64,000 bases of DNA from Brenneria sp. hezel4-2-4 (GCF_013155275.1 NZ_JABJXS010000001.1:496001-560000), one strand, 5' to 3'; counted from the first letter of the stretch, positions 26,986-38,981 are shown. The notes: generated by a model not told the origin, from the letters alone. Numbers and translations are program-made.

Positions 26986-28299
26986 ATGCAACAACACCGT
27001 ATTGGATTCGTTTCTCTCGGTTGCCCGAAAAATCTGGTGGACTCGGAAAGGATCCTGACCGAACTGCGTACCGAAGGCTATCAGGTGGTGCCGCGCTATG
27101 ACGATGCCGAACTGGTGATCGTCAATACCTGCGGTTTTATTGACAGCGCGGTACAAGAGTCGCTGGAGGCCATCGGTGAAGCGCTGAATGAAAACGGCAA
27201 GGTCATCGTCACCGGCTGTCTGGGCGCGAAAGAAAATCAAATCCGCGAAGTGCATCCCAGGGTGCTGGAAATCACCGGGCCTCATAGCTACGAGCAGGTG
27301 CTGTCGCATGTCCATCGGTACGTGCCGAAACCGGAGCACAACCCGTTCACCAGCCTGATTCCGGCTCAGGGAGTCAAGCTGACGCCCCGCCATTACGCCT
27401 ACCTGAAAATATCGGAAGGCTGTAATCACCGCTGCACGTTTTGCATTATTCCGTCGATGCGCGGCGATCTGGACAGCCGTCCCATCGGTTCGGTGCTGGA
27501 TGAAGCCAAGCGTCTGGTGGACGCGGGGGTCAAGGAATTGCTGGTGATCTCTCAGGACACGTCCGCCTACGGCGCCGACGTTAAGCAACGCACCGGATTC
27601 TGGAACGGACAGCCGGTTAAAACCAGTATGGTCAGCCTGTGCGAACAACTGGCTTCGCTGGGCGTGTGGGTTCGTCTGCACTATGTTTACCCTTATCCGC
27701 ATGTGGATGATGTGATCCCGCTGATGGCGGAAGGGAAAATCCTGCCGTATCTGGATATCCCGCTGCAACACGCCAGCCCGCGCATCCTCAAGCTGATGAA
27801 GCGCCCCGGCGCCGTCGAACGTACGCTGGAACGCATAAAAAAATGGCGCGAAATCTGCCCGCAGCTGACATTACGCTCGACGTTTATCGTCGGCTTCCCC
27901 GGCGAAACGGAAGAAGACTTCCAGATGCTGTTGGATTTTCTGCAAGAATCCCGGCTGGATCGCGTCGGCTGTTTCAAATACAGCCCGGTGGAAGGCGCGA
28001 CGGCCAATCAACTGCCGGATCAGGTGCCGGAAGAGGTCAAAGAAGCGCGTTATCATCGCTTTATGCAGCTTCAACAAGGGATATCCGCACAGCGGTTGCA
28101 GGAAAAAATCGGCCGCGAACTACAGGTGCTGATCGACGAAATTGATGAAGAAGGCGCCATCGGACGCAGCATGGCCGATGCCCCGGAAATCGACGGCGCG
28201 GTCTACCTGAATGGCGAAACCAACCTTAGCGTCGGCGATATCGTGACGGTAAAAATCGAACACGCCGACGAGTACGATCTGTGGGGAATCCGCGTTTAA
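26986..28299 (+). CDS. rimO: Ribosomal protein S12 methylthiotransferase RimO
   Basis: A radical-SAM enzyme that adds a methylthio group to Asp89 of ribosomal protein S12. It has 437 residues (E. coli 441). C13, C49 and C78 hold the auxiliary cluster in the UPF0004 domain; CNHRCTFC near residues 146-153 binds the radical-SAM cluster; a TRAM domain ends the protein ([17 protein letters not shown]). It is divergent from yliI with a gap of about 190 bases. Confidence 0.97.
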   Translation: MQQHRIGFVSLGCPKNLVDSERILTELRTEGYQVVPRYDDAELVIVNTCGFIDSAVQESLEAIGEALNENGKVIVTGCLGAKENQIREVHPRVLEITGPHSYEQVLSHVHRYVPKPEHNPFTSLIPAQGVKLTPRHYAYLKISEGCNHRCTFCIIPSMRGDLDSRPIGSVLDEAKRLVDAGVKELLVISQDTSAYGADVKQRTGFWNGQPVKTSMVSLCEQLASLGVWVRLHYVYPYPHVDDVIPLMAEGKILPYLDIPLQHASPRILKLMKRPGAVERTLERIKKWREICPQLTLRSTFIVGFPGETEEDFQMLLDFLQESRLDRVGCFKYSPVEGATANQLPDQVPEEVKEARYHRFMQLQQGISAQRLQEKIGRELQVLIDEIDEEGAIGRSMADAPEIDGAVYLNGETNLSVGDIVTVKIEHADEYDLWGIRV

Positions 28300-28317
28300 C
28301 CGAACCCGGCGCCATCG

Positions 28318-28355
28318 GCCGGTGGCTTGAATCATTTAAGCCGCCGGCATTTTTA
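28318..28355 (+). terminator. Intrinsic terminator of rimO
   Basis: GCCGGTGGCTT pairs with AAGCCGCCGGC (one G-U) around a 9-nt loop, followed by a five-T run. Confidence 0.88.
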
Positions 28356-28479
28356 TCCGCTATTTTGCCGTCATCGTCGAAAAATCAGGCAATAAGTCCC
28401 ACCGATGTCGCCTGTGTCTTGCGTCCCCCAGTCAGGTAAAGTAGCCTTGAGACATGACAACCCCAATCGCCTTACCTGA

Positions 28480-29196
<717 letters not shown>

Positions 29197-29254
29197 CACG
29201 TTGGGTTATCGTCTGTCGCCGCTGTGCGTAAGTTTCACGCCGCCGTCACGATCA

Positions 29255-30415
29255 TCAGGCCGTTTTGGCAATCGCCATGGTTAGCTTGCGCCACAGCCAT
29301 TCAATTGGCCCCTGTCGAAAATGACTCAGCCAGTAATGAGAAAACAGCAGGTTCACCCCCCAGACCAGGGGAACGACCGCCAGCAGTTGCAGACGGTCTA
29401 AGCGCATAAACAGTCCGAGATGGTTAAACAGCAGAGTACAGACCAGGGTTTGCAATAAATAATTCGTCAGTGCCATGCGTCCGATATCACTGACCCAATA
29501 GGTAATCCGCCACTTGCATAATGTTGACCAGAATCCATAGCACAACGCGAGATATCCCACCGCTTGCAAAAGGGCGCTCAGTTCGCGCGGGATCTGCAAT
29601 AACAGGCCGCTCCAGCGATATTCCCACTGCACGGCCCACTGAGCGACGACACCGATGGCGTTGATACCCAACGCCAGCGGAATCAACCATAAAGCGAGCT
29701 TACGGTAATGCGCCTGGCTGAACGTCCCTTTTAGCCAGCCGCTGCGTATCAGGCCGGCGCCCAATAGCATCGAACCGGCCAACAGCCAGCCGTACTGGAC
29801 GCCCAGCGACAATAGGCTGTCAGTCAGCAGACTCACCCGGTTGCCCCACGCCTCCGGCCCTCCCGTCGTTTGCCAATAGACCTCATAGGCAATATCGGAT
29901 GCGGCCGGTTGCCAGAATCGTCCCGATTGCAGACTGAGCAACTGACTTAAAATAAACAGGACGCCGACCCCCACCAGATACATTATCGCTCCGGTGCGCA
30001 GCAGAGCCTGACTTCCCTGCGCATGGCGGATCATGCCGTAGCACACCAACCCAATCAGGCCATAATCCAGCAGAATATCGCCGTCCCAGAAAAAAATGCT
30101 ATGCACTAAACCCAGCAGCATCAGCCAAAAAAGCCGGGCGTGAACCCAACGCTTTCCCCTGGGCAACAACAGCTGTAGTCCGGCCCCGAACAGCAGAGAA
30201 AATAACGTCAGAAATTTTGCCTGCACGATAAGATCCATCACGGCCCAGGTCCAGACATCACTCAGCGATGGCGCGCCTTGCCAGGCAGGATTGAGATAAG
30301 CCGCTTTCGGTAAGCCGAATGCGTTGATATTAAGTAATAGAATCCCGAGTACAGCGACGCCCCGGGCAAAATCCAGCGTGGCTATACGGGGTGACGGCGT
30401 CGGTTGAGAAGGCAT
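29255..30415 (-). CDS. yeiB: YeiB family membrane protein (DUF418)
   Basis: A 386-residue polytopic membrane protein (E. coli YeiB 385) with about ten hydrophobic segments. The N-terminal RIATLDFARGVAVLGILLLNI and the C-terminal DUF418 block MALTNYLLQTLVCTLLFNHLG identify it. The family is loosely related to membrane acyltransferases, but no activity is proven. It lies after folE on the same strand, 126 bases away with a hairpin between. Confidence 0.92.
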   Translation of the reverse strand: MPSQPTPSPRIATLDFARGVAVLGILLLNINAFGLPKAAYLNPAWQGAPSLSDVWTWAVMDLIVQAKFLTLFSLLFGAGLQLLLPRGKRWVHARLFWLMLLGLVHSIFFWDGDILLDYGLIGLVCYGMIRHAQGSQALLRTGAIMYLVGVGVLFILSQLLSLQSGRFWQPAASDIAYEVYWQTTGGPEAWGNRVSLLTDSLLSLGVQYGWLLAGSMLLGAGLIRSGWLKGTFSQAHYRKLALWLIPLALGINAIGVVAQWAVQWEYRWSGLLLQIPRELSALLQAVGYLALCYGFWSTLCKWRITYWVSDIGRMALTNYLLQTLVCTLLFNHLGLFMRLDRLQLLAVVPLVWGVNLLFSHYWLSHFRQGPIEWLWRKLTMAIAKTA

Positions 30416-30484
30416 AGATCTTAGGTATTAAGTCATCGGAATGACGATTGTATTAATAGATGACCGGAAATAATACGCATTTTA

Positions 30485-30525
30485 TTGATACGTTGGCCAT
30501 TATCTGGCGCCGGCCAACGTATCAA
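30485..30525 (-). terminator. 14-bp hairpin between folE and yeiB
   Basis: TTGATACGTTGGCC pairs perfectly with GGCCAACGTATCAA around a 13-nt loop, 16 bases after the folE stop. There is no long T-run on the minus strand. It may terminate folE partly or protect its mRNA 3' end. Confidence 0.6.
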
Positions 30526-30541
30526 TGCGAAAAGAACGGAA

Positions 30542-31204
30542 CTAATTGTGGTGACGTACCGCGCGCAGGAACTCCTGACGGGTATTCTGACTGGATTTGA
30601 ACAATCCGCCCAGTGAAGTGGTGGTGGTTGCGCTGGTTGCGTCACGGATGCCGCGCGCTTTAACGCAATAATGCACGGCATCGATCGATACGGCGACGTT
30701 GCTGGTGCCCAGCAACGTTTGCAACGCGGTCAGGATTTGTTGCGTTAAGCGTTCCTGAACCTGTGGGCGCTGGGAAAAGAACTGCACGATACGGTTGATT
30801 TTCGATAAACCGATCACACCGTCTTTCGGAATATAAGCCACCGTCGCCTTACCATCAATGGTCACAAAATGATGTTCGCAGGTGCTGGTTAACGTGATGT
30901 CGCGGACGGTTACCATTTCATCCACCTTCATCTTGTTCTCGATGATGGTGATTTTAGGAAAATTGGCATAATCCAGCCCGGAGAAAATTTCATCGACATA
31001 CATTTTGGCAATACGGTGCGGCGTCTCCGCCAGACTGTCATCTTCCAGATCGAGACTTAACAGATTCATGACTTCCGTCATATGCTCGGCAATGCGCTGT
31101 TTACGCGTTTCCCGGTCCAACAATTCGCCGCGTAACGGCGTTTCGAGGCCGCGCGCCATCAGCGCCTCATGCACCAGGACGGCTTCTTTACTTAACGATG
31201 ACAT
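30542..31204 (-). CDS. folE: GTP cyclohydrolase I
   Basis: The first enzyme of tetrahydrofolate synthesis, converting GTP to 7,8-dihydroneopterin triphosphate; a homodecamer with zinc. It has 220 residues (E. coli 222). The zinc ligands are C and H of STCEHHFV and C of VHYCVKARG; the substrate-binding region QERLTQQ and the C-terminal [17 protein letters not shown] are conserved. AGGAG precedes the ATG. Confidence 0.98.
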   Translation of the reverse strand: MSSLSKEAVLVHEALMARGLETPLRGELLDRETRKQRIAEHMTEVMNLLSLDLEDDSLAETPHRIAKMYVDEIFSGLDYANFPKITIIENKMKVDEMVTVRDITLTSTCEHHFVTIDGKATVAYIPKDGVIGLSKINRIVQFFSQRPQVQERLTQQILTALQTLLGTSNVAVSIDAVHYCVKARGIRDATSATTTTSLGGLFKSSQNTRQEFLRAVRHHN

Positions 31205-31379
31205 TATTATTCTCCTGCAGGTGTTACTTATATTGATGCTGGTCAGGCCAAAACGCCGTCACCACTCTAGTTGAGAGAGGCACGATTATCCAGTGATTGT
31301 ATGTCATGATTGTTGAAATAGATTCAGCTTATCGCCAACCGATCTTCAGCGGCAAACCGAAATGAAATGATGGAAAACA

Positions 31380-31409
31380 ACAGGCGCCGAGAGCGACCCC
31401 GGCGCCTGT
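31380..31409 (-). terminator. Intrinsic terminator of the chemoreceptor gene
   Basis: ACAGGCGCCG and CGGCGCCTGT form a 10-bp stem with a 10-nt loop. On the minus strand it is followed by TGTTTTCC. It lies about 60 bases after the chemoreceptor stop. Confidence 0.72.
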
Positions 31410-31466
31410 CTGGCGTTTACTATCGCTGATGCGGCCTTAAGATCGGCCGGTATGCTTATTTTTTAA

Positions 31467-33152
31467 TTAGAACGTTTCCCAATTGTCATGCGCGCCGCCC
31501 CCCTTTTTACCGCTATTTGTCGTCAATAATGCGGGCTTTATTGCCGTCACCGGTTCTCCAGACAGCAGATTTTTACCGTATTGCCGTTTTTCGCCTCCCG
31601 GCAATTGGAAGACGGATACCGCTTCGTTTAACTGACGGGTTTGTTCTTCCAGAGAAGCGGCGGCGGCGGCGGATTCCTGCACCAAGGCGGCATTCTGCTG
31701 GGTCACGCCGTCCATTTCAGCCACCGCCTGACCAATTTGGCTGATGCCGCGGCTTTGTTCGTCAGACGCTGAGGCGATTTCGCCCATCAGATCGTTTACC
31801 CGGCTAATGGCGGTGATGATTGACTCCATCGCGTCACCGGTTTGCGTTACCTGATGCGAGCCGGTATTCACCCGTTCTACCGATTCAGCAATCAGCCCTT
31901 CGATCTCCTTGGCGGCCTGCGCGCTACGCTGCGCCAGATTACGCACCTCACCCGCCACGACCGCAAAACCGCGCCCCTGCTCGCCGGCCCTGGCCGCTTC
32001 TACCGCCGCGTTCAGCGCCAGAATATTGGTCTGGAAAGCAATGCCGTTGATTACGCTGGTAATATCGGCGATCTTCTTCGAACTGGTGGAAATATCGGCC
32101 ATGGTTGACACCACGCCGGTAGTCACTTCACCGCCTTTTTTAGCGGCAACGGAGGCATCCAGAGCCAATTTGCTGGCCTGATGAACATGCTCTGCGTTTT
32201 GTTTCACCGTGGCGCCAAGCTGCTCCATGCTGGCAGCCGTCTGTTCCAATGCCGCGGCCTGCTGTTCGGTGCGGGAAGAGAGGTCATTGTTGCCGCTTTT
32301 AATTTCACTCGCGCCTTGATAAATAGAAGCGGAACTGTCGCGAATGGTTGAAACCGTGTTGATCAGGCTTTGCTGCATATGTTTTAAAAAAGGGATCAAC
32401 TGGCCGACGCAGTTGCGGCCAAACTCTTCCAGATGAAGCCCTAACTGACCATCGGCCAGCACCCTGAAATGATCTTTAATGAGGTTTAACGGCTTAACCA
32501 GATAATTGACCAGATAGCGATCGGTCAACACCAGAATCAGCAGGCCGAGTATCACCGCAACCAGTAACGTACTTTTATTCCAGCTGACTAGCTCATACAC
32601 CCGGGACAGCGAACCGCTGGAGGCGGCAAGCGCGCTGGTCTGATAGTTATCCATCGCCAGACTGTATGCCACGCGCGAAGGAAGAAACCGATCTCTGAAC
32701 TGCTGACGAAACGCCTCGTTATTATTTTCCCTGACCACCGCAAGAAAAGGCCTTAATCCATCTTCCAGCGCCGCTTGCCATGTCTTTTGCAGATTGTCCA
32801 CCGTGGCGGTATCGACGCCGCGATGATCGGCGGCCTTAAATTTATCCAGCACCGCCTGGGCATCCTTCAATGCCGCCTCAGCCTCGGTAAGATTTACGGC
32901 CGCCTTATCCGTTTCGCCGGTTTGGGTATAATCCATTGCCAACTGTATGCGGGTCAGCGTACGCGCAAACTGCTCGCTGCCGTCTGCCAGCGTGTCGACA
33001 TTCAGTTTCTGCACCTCGCCGGATTCCAATAATTTTGTCATTTCACTCAGTGAAGATGACATATAGAAAGAGACGCCTCCCCATAAGAGTAAGAATATTC
33101 CCAATATTGTTAAAAGCATCGCTCTGATGGTGATATTTTTTAAAAAGCTCAC
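31467..33152 (-). CDS. Methyl-accepting chemotaxis protein with C-terminal NWETF
   Basis: A 561-residue inner-membrane chemoreceptor. Transmembrane helix 1 is at about residues 10-32 and helix 2 at about 192-213; between them is a four-helix-bundle periplasmic ligand domain of ~160 residues. A HAMP domain follows, then the signalling domain with the highly conserved tip [24 protein letters not shown] and upstream [30 protein letters not shown]. The protein ends in NWETF, the CheR/CheB docking pentapeptide of major receptors such as Tsr and Tar, so it should be methylated efficiently. The ligand cannot be told from sequence. Confidence 0.94.
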   Translation of the reverse strand: MSFLKNITIRAMLLTILGIFLLLWGGVSFYMSSSLSEMTKLLESGEVQKLNVDTLADGSEQFARTLTRIQLAMDYTQTGETDKAAVNLTEAEAALKDAQAVLDKFKAADHRGVDTATVDNLQKTWQAALEDGLRPFLAVVRENNNEAFRQQFRDRFLPSRVAYSLAMDNYQTSALAASSGSLSRVYELVSWNKSTLLVAVILGLLILVLTDRYLVNYLVKPLNLIKDHFRVLADGQLGLHLEEFGRNCVGQLIPFLKHMQQSLINTVSTIRDSSASIYQGASEIKSGNNDLSSRTEQQAAALEQTAASMEQLGATVKQNAEHVHQASKLALDASVAAKKGGEVTTGVVSTMADISTSSKKIADITSVINGIAFQTNILALNAAVEAARAGEQGRGFAVVAGEVRNLAQRSAQAAKEIEGLIAESVERVNTGSHQVTQTGDAMESIITAISRVNDLMGEIASASDEQSRGISQIGQAVAEMDGVTQQNAALVQESAAAAASLEEQTRQLNEAVSVFQLPGGEKRQYGKNLLSGEPVTAIKPALLTTNSGKKGGGAHDNWETF

Positions 33153-33837
33153 GGAAGACTCCTGTTAATTATCTGGTACTTCGCACCTGCGTTTTTTTAG
33201 TCATTAACCAGCGCATTTTTAAATAAAACTCGACTGACGTTGCATAATTTAATGATGAGTGGTGAGGGAATTTACTTAACCTCCTCTTGTTCACAACAGG
33301 AAAGAGACATTCCATCACAGAACCAATAGCATTCTTTCCTGATGAACACTCTTGTTATCGGCAGATTTCGTCAGGGGTTTACCTTTTTCGATCACCAATC
33401 ACGATCAAAAACCCGCCAATGATAGATTTAACCTATTGTTTGCTCGTAATTATTTATAAAACCTTTTAACTTGTTATTTTAACGGTTTATTTATAATTCT
33501 TTTCGTATCCAGGATTTGAAATTCCAGATATTTATTCAGCCCAGGATAGCCTGTTTCAGGATCAAAAAAATATGCAGTTACGCATTCTATTTTGTCCGCT
33601 TCGTCACAGAAATATATTTAAATAAATAGAATGTCATACTAAATAATTCTTATTCCTGAAAGACGGCAAGCGACGGACAATTCGTCGGGAACGAATTCGA
33701 CCAGCCAATGACTGGCTCACACTTTACGGCCAAGCTTTCAGCTAGGTGTTACATGAAAGTTGCTAATAGAGTGACTTATGGTTAAACTCACAAAAAATGA
33801 ATGATTCATGCAAAGTTAATGACAAAAAGTGAAAAAA
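33153..33837. other. AT-rich 685-base region between the chemoreceptor and the LysR gene
   Basis: This is the longest gene-free stretch in the window and is clearly AT-rich, as promoter-dense or H-NS-bound DNA often is. It must carry divergent promoters. A 13-bp palindrome, ATGAATGATTCAT at 33797-33809, lies just upstream of the LysR start and could be its own binding site. Two short inverted repeats (TTCGT/ACGAA near 33683 and AGCCA/TGGCT near 33702) sit next to each other. No coding frame was supported. Confidence 0.5.
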
Positions 33838-34704
33838 ATGGATCTGACCCAGTTACGTATGTTTTGCCTGGTTGCCGAAACGGGTTCAGTCGTCCGGGCG
33901 GCAGAACAACTTCACCGGGTTCCATCGAACCTTACGACCCGCCTGCGGCAGCTCGAACATGAGTTGGGAACCGATCTCTTTATCCGCGAAAAGCAACGCT
34001 TGCGGCTGTCCCCCGTCGGGCACAATTTTCTTTGCTACGCGCAACGTATTCTGGCGCTGAGTGAAGAAGCCATCAGTATGACCCGCACGGGTGAACCGGC
34101 TGGCAATTTTGCGTTGGGTTCGATAGAAAGCACCGCCGCGACCCGACTGCCGGGCCTGCTTGCAGCTTATCATCAACGCTATCCCGCGGTGGCGCTTTCA
34201 CTAACGACCGATACCAGTGGGGAAATAGTCGAACGGGTTCGCGCCGGAACGCTGGCCGCGGCTTTCGCGGACGGCCCGGTTTCCTATGATGAACTGAACG
34301 GCTGCCAAACCTTTCCTGAGCATCTGGTGTTGATCTCGGATGCCAATCACGCGCCGATTCACCGGGCGCAGGATGCCAAAGACGATACGCTGTTCGCTTT
34401 CCCGCCGCGCTGCGCCTACCGTTCCCGATTGGAAAAGTGGTTCAGGCAGGATGGCGTGGCGCCCGGCAACATTATGGAAATCCGGTCATATCAAGCCATG
34501 CTCGCCGGCGTCGCCAGCGGAGCCGGACTGGCGTTTATCCCCGTCTCCGTACTTGAACGGTTAGCGGCGCATGAGTACGTGCAGATACACCCATTACCCG
34601 CTGAAATCGCCGATACCGCCACCTGGCTGATATGGCGGCGCGATGCGTTCGGCCCCAATGTCGAAGCGCTGAAAAAGCTCATCATTGAACAATCTTCAAC
34701 CTGA
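33838..34704 (+). CDS. LysR-family transcriptional regulator, likely of frmAB
   Basis: A 288-residue LysR-type regulator. The winged-helix N-terminus reads LTQLRMFCLVAETGSVVRAAEQLHRVPSNLTTRLRQLE, and the effector domain shows LALGSIEST-type entry (FALGSIESTAATRLPGLLAAYHQRYP) and AGVASGAGLAFIPVSVLERL. The ATG at 33838 was taken; a GTG three codons earlier is possible and neither has a strong ribosome site. It reads in the same direction as frmA, 72 bases upstream, so control of formaldehyde detoxification is inferred. FrmR, the E. coli regulator, is absent here. Confidence 0.85.
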   Translation: MDLTQLRMFCLVAETGSVVRAAEQLHRVPSNLTTRLRQLEHELGTDLFIREKQRLRLSPVGHNFLCYAQRILALSEEAISMTRTGEPAGNFALGSIESTAATRLPGLLAAYHQRYPAVALSLTTDTSGEIVERVRAGTLAAAFADGPVSYDELNGCQTFPEHLVLISDANHAPIHRAQDAKDDTLFAFPPRCAYRSRLEKWFRQDGVAPGNIMEIRSYQAMLAGVASGAGLAFIPVSVLERLAAHEYVQIHPLPAEIADTATWLIWRRDAFGPNVEALKKLIIEQSST

Positions 34705-34764
34705 CGCCATGCTTTACCGAGACCAACAATAATTTTAACTGCTTCCGCAACCTATTGCCGCTAG

Positions 34765-35898
<1,134 letters not shown>

Positions 35899-35946
35899 CA
35901 GCGACATCAACCCGGCCCTTTTGATTTCAAGGTATTGCCGCAGACG

Positions 35947-35978
35947 TCCCGGACATCCGCCGGTTAGGGTGTCCGGGA
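35947..35978 (+). other. 9-bp hairpin between frmA and frmB
   Basis: TCCCGGACA pairs with TGTCCGGGA around a 14-nt loop, in the 147-base gap between the two genes. No T-run follows, so it may tune frmA mRNA stability relative to frmB rather than stop transcription. Confidence 0.5.
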
Positions 35979-36045
35979 TCGCCGCCAGACGCGCGGCAAC
36001 CGGAAAGATTAAGGGATATACCCGATAAAAGGAGGCAGCACAGCG

Positions 36046-36891
36046 ATGATACCGTCACTGGAACTTCTGGAAGAACACCGAATGTTTGGCGGCTGGCAAC
36101 AGCGCTACCGCCACGCGTCCGATACGCTGAACTGCGACATGACATTCAGCATCTATCTGCCGCCGACGCCGGATGACACGCCGCCGCCCGTGCTTTACTG
36201 GCTGTCCGGACTCACCTGCAACGATGAGAATTTCACCACCAAAGCCGGCGCTCAACGCATCGCGGCTGAAAAGGGGCTGGTTCTGGTCATGCCGGATACC
36301 AGCCCGCGGGGGCAAGGCGTTGCCGATGACGCGGGATACGATCTTGGACAAGGCGCCGGCTTTTACGTCAACGCCACCCAGCAGCCTTGGGCCGCGCACT
36401 ATCAGATGTATGACTATATCCGTCAGGAATTGCCGGCCATCATTCAGCAACACTTTAATGTGAACGATCGGCAGTCTATCAGCGGACATTCCATGGGCGG
36501 ACACGGCGCGCTAATGCTGGCCTTACGCAATCCGGGGCAGTACCTTTCCGCGTCCGCCTTTGCGCCGATCGTTAACCCGTGCCAGGTTCCCTGGGGACGC
36601 AAGGCGTTCGAGAGCTATCTGGGCCAGGACGAAACGCAGTGGCTACAGTACGACAGTTGCCATCTGCTGGCGAATACCCGGCATAAGCTGCCCATTCTGG
36701 TCGATCAAGGCGACTGCGACCAGTTCTTACCCGACCAGCTACAGCCGGCGAAACTGGCCGAACTGGCTCGACAGCACCAGCAACCGCTGACGTTGCGTAC
36801 GCAGTCTGGTTACGACCACAGCTATTTCTTTATCGCCAGCTTTATTGAGGATCATCTGCGCTTTCACGCACAGTATTTGTACCAGCAATAA
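36046..36891 (+). CDS. frmB: S-formylglutathione hydrolase
   Basis: Hydrolyses S-formylglutathione to formate and glutathione, completing formaldehyde removal after FrmA. It has 281 residues and is closer to E. coli YeiG (278 residues; [36 protein letters not shown]) than to FrmB. The alpha/beta-hydrolase nucleophile is S149 in GHSMGGHG, with the acid in DQGDCDQF and the base in [13 protein letters not shown] lies 10 bases before the ATG. In E. coli yeiG sits next to folE, so this gene may be the ancestral yeiG joined to frmA. Confidence 0.94.
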   Translation: MIPSLELLEEHRMFGGWQQRYRHASDTLNCDMTFSIYLPPTPDDTPPPVLYWLSGLTCNDENFTTKAGAQRIAAEKGLVLVMPDTSPRGQGVADDAGYDLGQGAGFYVNATQQPWAAHYQMYDYIRQELPAIIQQHFNVNDRQSISGHSMGGHGALMLALRNPGQYLSASAFAPIVNPCQVPWGRKAFESYLGQDETQWLQYDSCHLLANTRHKLPILVDQGDCDQFLPDQLQPAKLAELARQHQQPLTLRTQSGYDHSYFFIASFIEDHLRFHAQYLYQQ

Positions 36892-36901
36892 TCTCCGCCA
36901 T

Positions 36902-36929
36902 GCAGGAGCCGACGCCGATCGGTTCCTGC
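36902..36929 (+). terminator. Hairpin after frmB
   Basis: GCAGGAGCCGA pairs with TCGGTTCCTGC (one G-U) around a 6-nt loop, 10 bases after the frmB stop, followed by gtcttgtc. A likely terminator with a weak T-tract. Confidence 0.6.
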
Positions 36930-36985
36930 GTCTTGTCCGCCTGAATTACCGCTCTCGACCGACCGCAAATTGCTGCTGGAGAAAA

Positions 36986-37015
36986 TTGTTTTTTCCCGGT
37001 AGACAAACTTATAAT
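36986..37015 (+). promoter_or_regulatory. Candidate promoter of the KTSC-domain gene
   Basis: A perfect TATAAT (37010-37015) lies 18 bases after TTGTTT (36986-36991). Transcription would begin near 37022, giving a leader of about 145 bases before the TTG start of the next gene. Confidence 0.45.
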
Positions 37016-37166
37016 CAGACGCAGCCTTTAAACACGCCATGCCCGTTTCTTGAAAAGAAGCAAAAACATGACGCCTGGCTGGAGATCGGCGCACCGGTGC
37101 CGATATACACATTGCGGTAACGTCGATATCTGGAATGTGGCATTGATTGTTCAGGAGTACGGAATT

Positions 37167-37379
37167 TTGCAAAGAAAACGGGTTTCATCATCAGAGTTGT
37201 TCGCTATCGGATACGATGCGGAAAAGAGTCTATTGGAAGTCGAATTGCTGAATGGCAGCATATATCAGTATTCCGGGGTCGCGCGGATGATCTATGAAGA
37301 GTTAATGGCCAGTTCGACCAAATACCGCTATTACTCACGTTATATCAGAAGCTCGTTTCCCTACGAAAAAATACAATAG
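37167..37379 (+). CDS. KTSC-domain protein with probable TTG start
   Basis: A 70-residue protein of the KTSC family (core RVSSSELFAIGYDAEKSLLEVEL and LNGSIYQYSGV followed by RYYSRYIRSSFPYEKI). The family is linked to lysyl-tRNA synthetase-like sequences, but no function is proven. The TTG at 37167 was chosen as start because AGGAG lies nine bases upstream and the family begins at this point; an ATG 39 codons earlier adds unconserved, cysteine- and arginine-rich sequence. It stands alone between frmB and hcxA. Confidence 0.75.
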   Translation: MQRKRVSSSELFAIGYDAEKSLLEVELLNGSIYQYSGVARMIYEELMASSTKYRYYSRYIRSSFPYEKIQ

Positions 37380-37648
37380 CGGCATAAACTTTAAATAACA
37401 AAAGGTTGTTTTTGGGGATGTTCTCTTCACGTAAAAAATCGCGCTGAAGTGGACGGGTCCGCCGGGTGAGCGGCAGGACGCCGCGAAAACCAGTGCCGCC
37501 CCATGTCGGGCTCGGGCAACGGTTGCAGAAAGCCGTATTGGTTGGTGCGCACGAAACCCCACTGCACTGGCAGAAATTTTTCCCCAAATTTGTGGGGATT
37601 CCTCAGCCTTTACCGGCGACGCTCATTTATAAGCCTCGTTGCTTGCCG
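37380..37648. other. Intergenic stretch with an Ash/Icd-like short frame
   Basis: This region after the KTSC gene contains, on the minus strand (about 37345-37587), a frame with CAPTNTAFCNRCPSPTWGG and FRGVLPLTRRTRPLQRDF. From memory this resembles the short phage Ash / host-division-inhibitor Icd-like proteins that are scattered in enterobacterial genomes. It overlaps the 3' end of the KTSC gene and has no clear ribosome site. It may be a mobile-element relic. Confidence 0.3.
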
Positions 37649-38737
37649 TTAATCGGCCAGCGTCTCCACCTTATGAAACGCATCCAGCATGACCTGCTCA
37701 TCCAACGCCAGCGGCAAATAGTGAATAGACTCGCCCGGTTTCAGCGTGCGGGCGATCACCGCCTGCATCGCGGCGCGATCGTTGATATCCACCGCCAGCT
37801 CCGCCAGCGACGTCGGCAATCCCAGCACCTTGAACGCGGCGCGGAGCTGCCGCAGCGTGGCATCATCCCCCAGCAAGGCGCTTTGAACCAAAATGCCATA
37901 GGCGACTTTTGTCCCGTGCAAAAACCGTTCGGTCTGCGGTAAAACCGTCAGTCCATTGTGGACGGCGTGCGCCGCCGCGACCCGGGTATAACGCTCCCCC
38001 AGACCGCCGACCATACCGCCGCCGGCAATAATGGCATCCACAACGTCCAGGAAATCCTGCGTCAGTTCGCCGCGGGCGACGGCCGTCATCGCCGAGGCAC
38101 TCTGCTTCAGCAGCACATCGCGGATATCCAGCGCCGTTTGCAGGCCAAGACGCACCGTTAACGATAAGGCGTCAGGCTGCGGGCTGAGCACCATGGCCTC
38201 ATACCACTTCGCCAGCGTGTCGCCGATGCCCGCCAGCAGGTATTCTGGCGGCGCGGCCAGAATAATGCGCGGTTCTACCAGCACCAGATGATTGGCATCG
38301 GTGAAAATTTCAAAATTCAGCGCCTGACCGGCATCGTTATACCACACCGACAGCGGCGTCCAGGCGGCGCACGTCGCCGCAATCGTCGGGATCGCCACCA
38401 GCGGAACGCCCACCTGCCGGGCCACCACTTTGGCGGTATCCAACACCGCGCCCCCGCCGATGCCGATCACCACCTGACAATGCTCCCCGGCCCGCGCCGC
38501 CAATCGGGCCACTTCGCTTTCGCTACAGTGCGCGCCGCACAGCACACGCCGGGATGAATCGGCATTAAACGCCGCAGGCAAAAACGGCTCGGCGGCGGCC
38601 AGAGCGCGTTCTCCGTATATCCACAGGGCATTGTTAAGCACCGCCGGCGGATAAAACGTCAGCAATTTATCGATTGCCCCGGGAAAAGAAAAGTAGTTGG
38701 CCGGACCGACCTGTACGCGGATTGCCGTTGTGTTCAT
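37649..38737 (-). CDS. hcxA: Hydroxycarboxylate dehydrogenase A / iron-alcohol-dehydrogenase family (YbdH)
   Basis: A 362-residue NAD(P)H-dependent dehydrogenase close to E. coli YbdH/HcxA (362 residues), which reduces 2-oxo acids such as 2-oxoglutarate and 2-oxobutyrate. Family segments are VGPANYFSFPGA, GIGGGAVLDTAK (nucleotide), TIAATCAAWTPLSVWYN, metal site GIGDTLAKWYEA with AAAHAVHNGL and FLHGTKVAYG. It is divergent from a sugar ABC cassette across a 303-base gap; a shared catabolic role is possible but unproven. Confidence 0.92.
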   Translation of the reverse strand: MNTTAIRVQVGPANYFSFPGAIDKLLTFYPPAVLNNALWIYGERALAAAEPFLPAAFNADSSRRVLCGAHCSESEVARLAARAGEHCQVVIGIGGGAVLDTAKVVARQVGVPLVAIPTIAATCAAWTPLSVWYNDAGQALNFEIFTDANHLVLVEPRIILAAPPEYLLAGIGDTLAKWYEAMVLSPQPDALSLTVRLGLQTALDIRDVLLKQSASAMTAVARGELTQDFLDVVDAIIAGGGMVGGLGERYTRVAAAHAVHNGLTVLPQTERFLHGTKVAYGILVQSALLGDDATLRQLRAAFKVLGLPTSLAELAVDINDRAAMQAVIARTLKPGESIHYLPLALDEQVMLDAFHKVETLAD

Positions 38738-38981
38738 CTGCTGATATTCCTTGCGGTGCGATTTTTGTTATGAGAGCCACATGCGCGGGCTAACCCGTCA
38801 TCCCTGCATCGCCAGGTCGTTGGCCTGTTGACGCGAGGAGAACGATAAAACCAGTTTGCTGATAACACCATCTTATTCACTTGGCTGACGCGGTTTAAGA
38901 ATTTTTTTACTTAACTTATGCTTTTTCATTCGTAGCCCGCGCGCCGCCGGGCGCTGAATCTGTATTTAATTCTGCCGGTTA

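Noticed and set aside
26908-27771. 287-codon minus-strand frame opposite rimO
   Set aside because: Antisense to a gene with complete radical-SAM motifs; no independent support.
33153-33260. Sigma-28 (FliA) promoter for the chemoreceptor
   Set aside because: CCAGATAA on the minus strand resembles the -10 (GCCGATAA) at 6 of 8 positions, but no acceptable -35 (TAAAGTTT) lies 11 bases upstream.
36845-37120. 91-codon plus-strand frame after frmB
   Set aside because: It overlaps the frmB 3' end in another frame, crosses a hairpin and a promoter-like element, and has no ribosome site.
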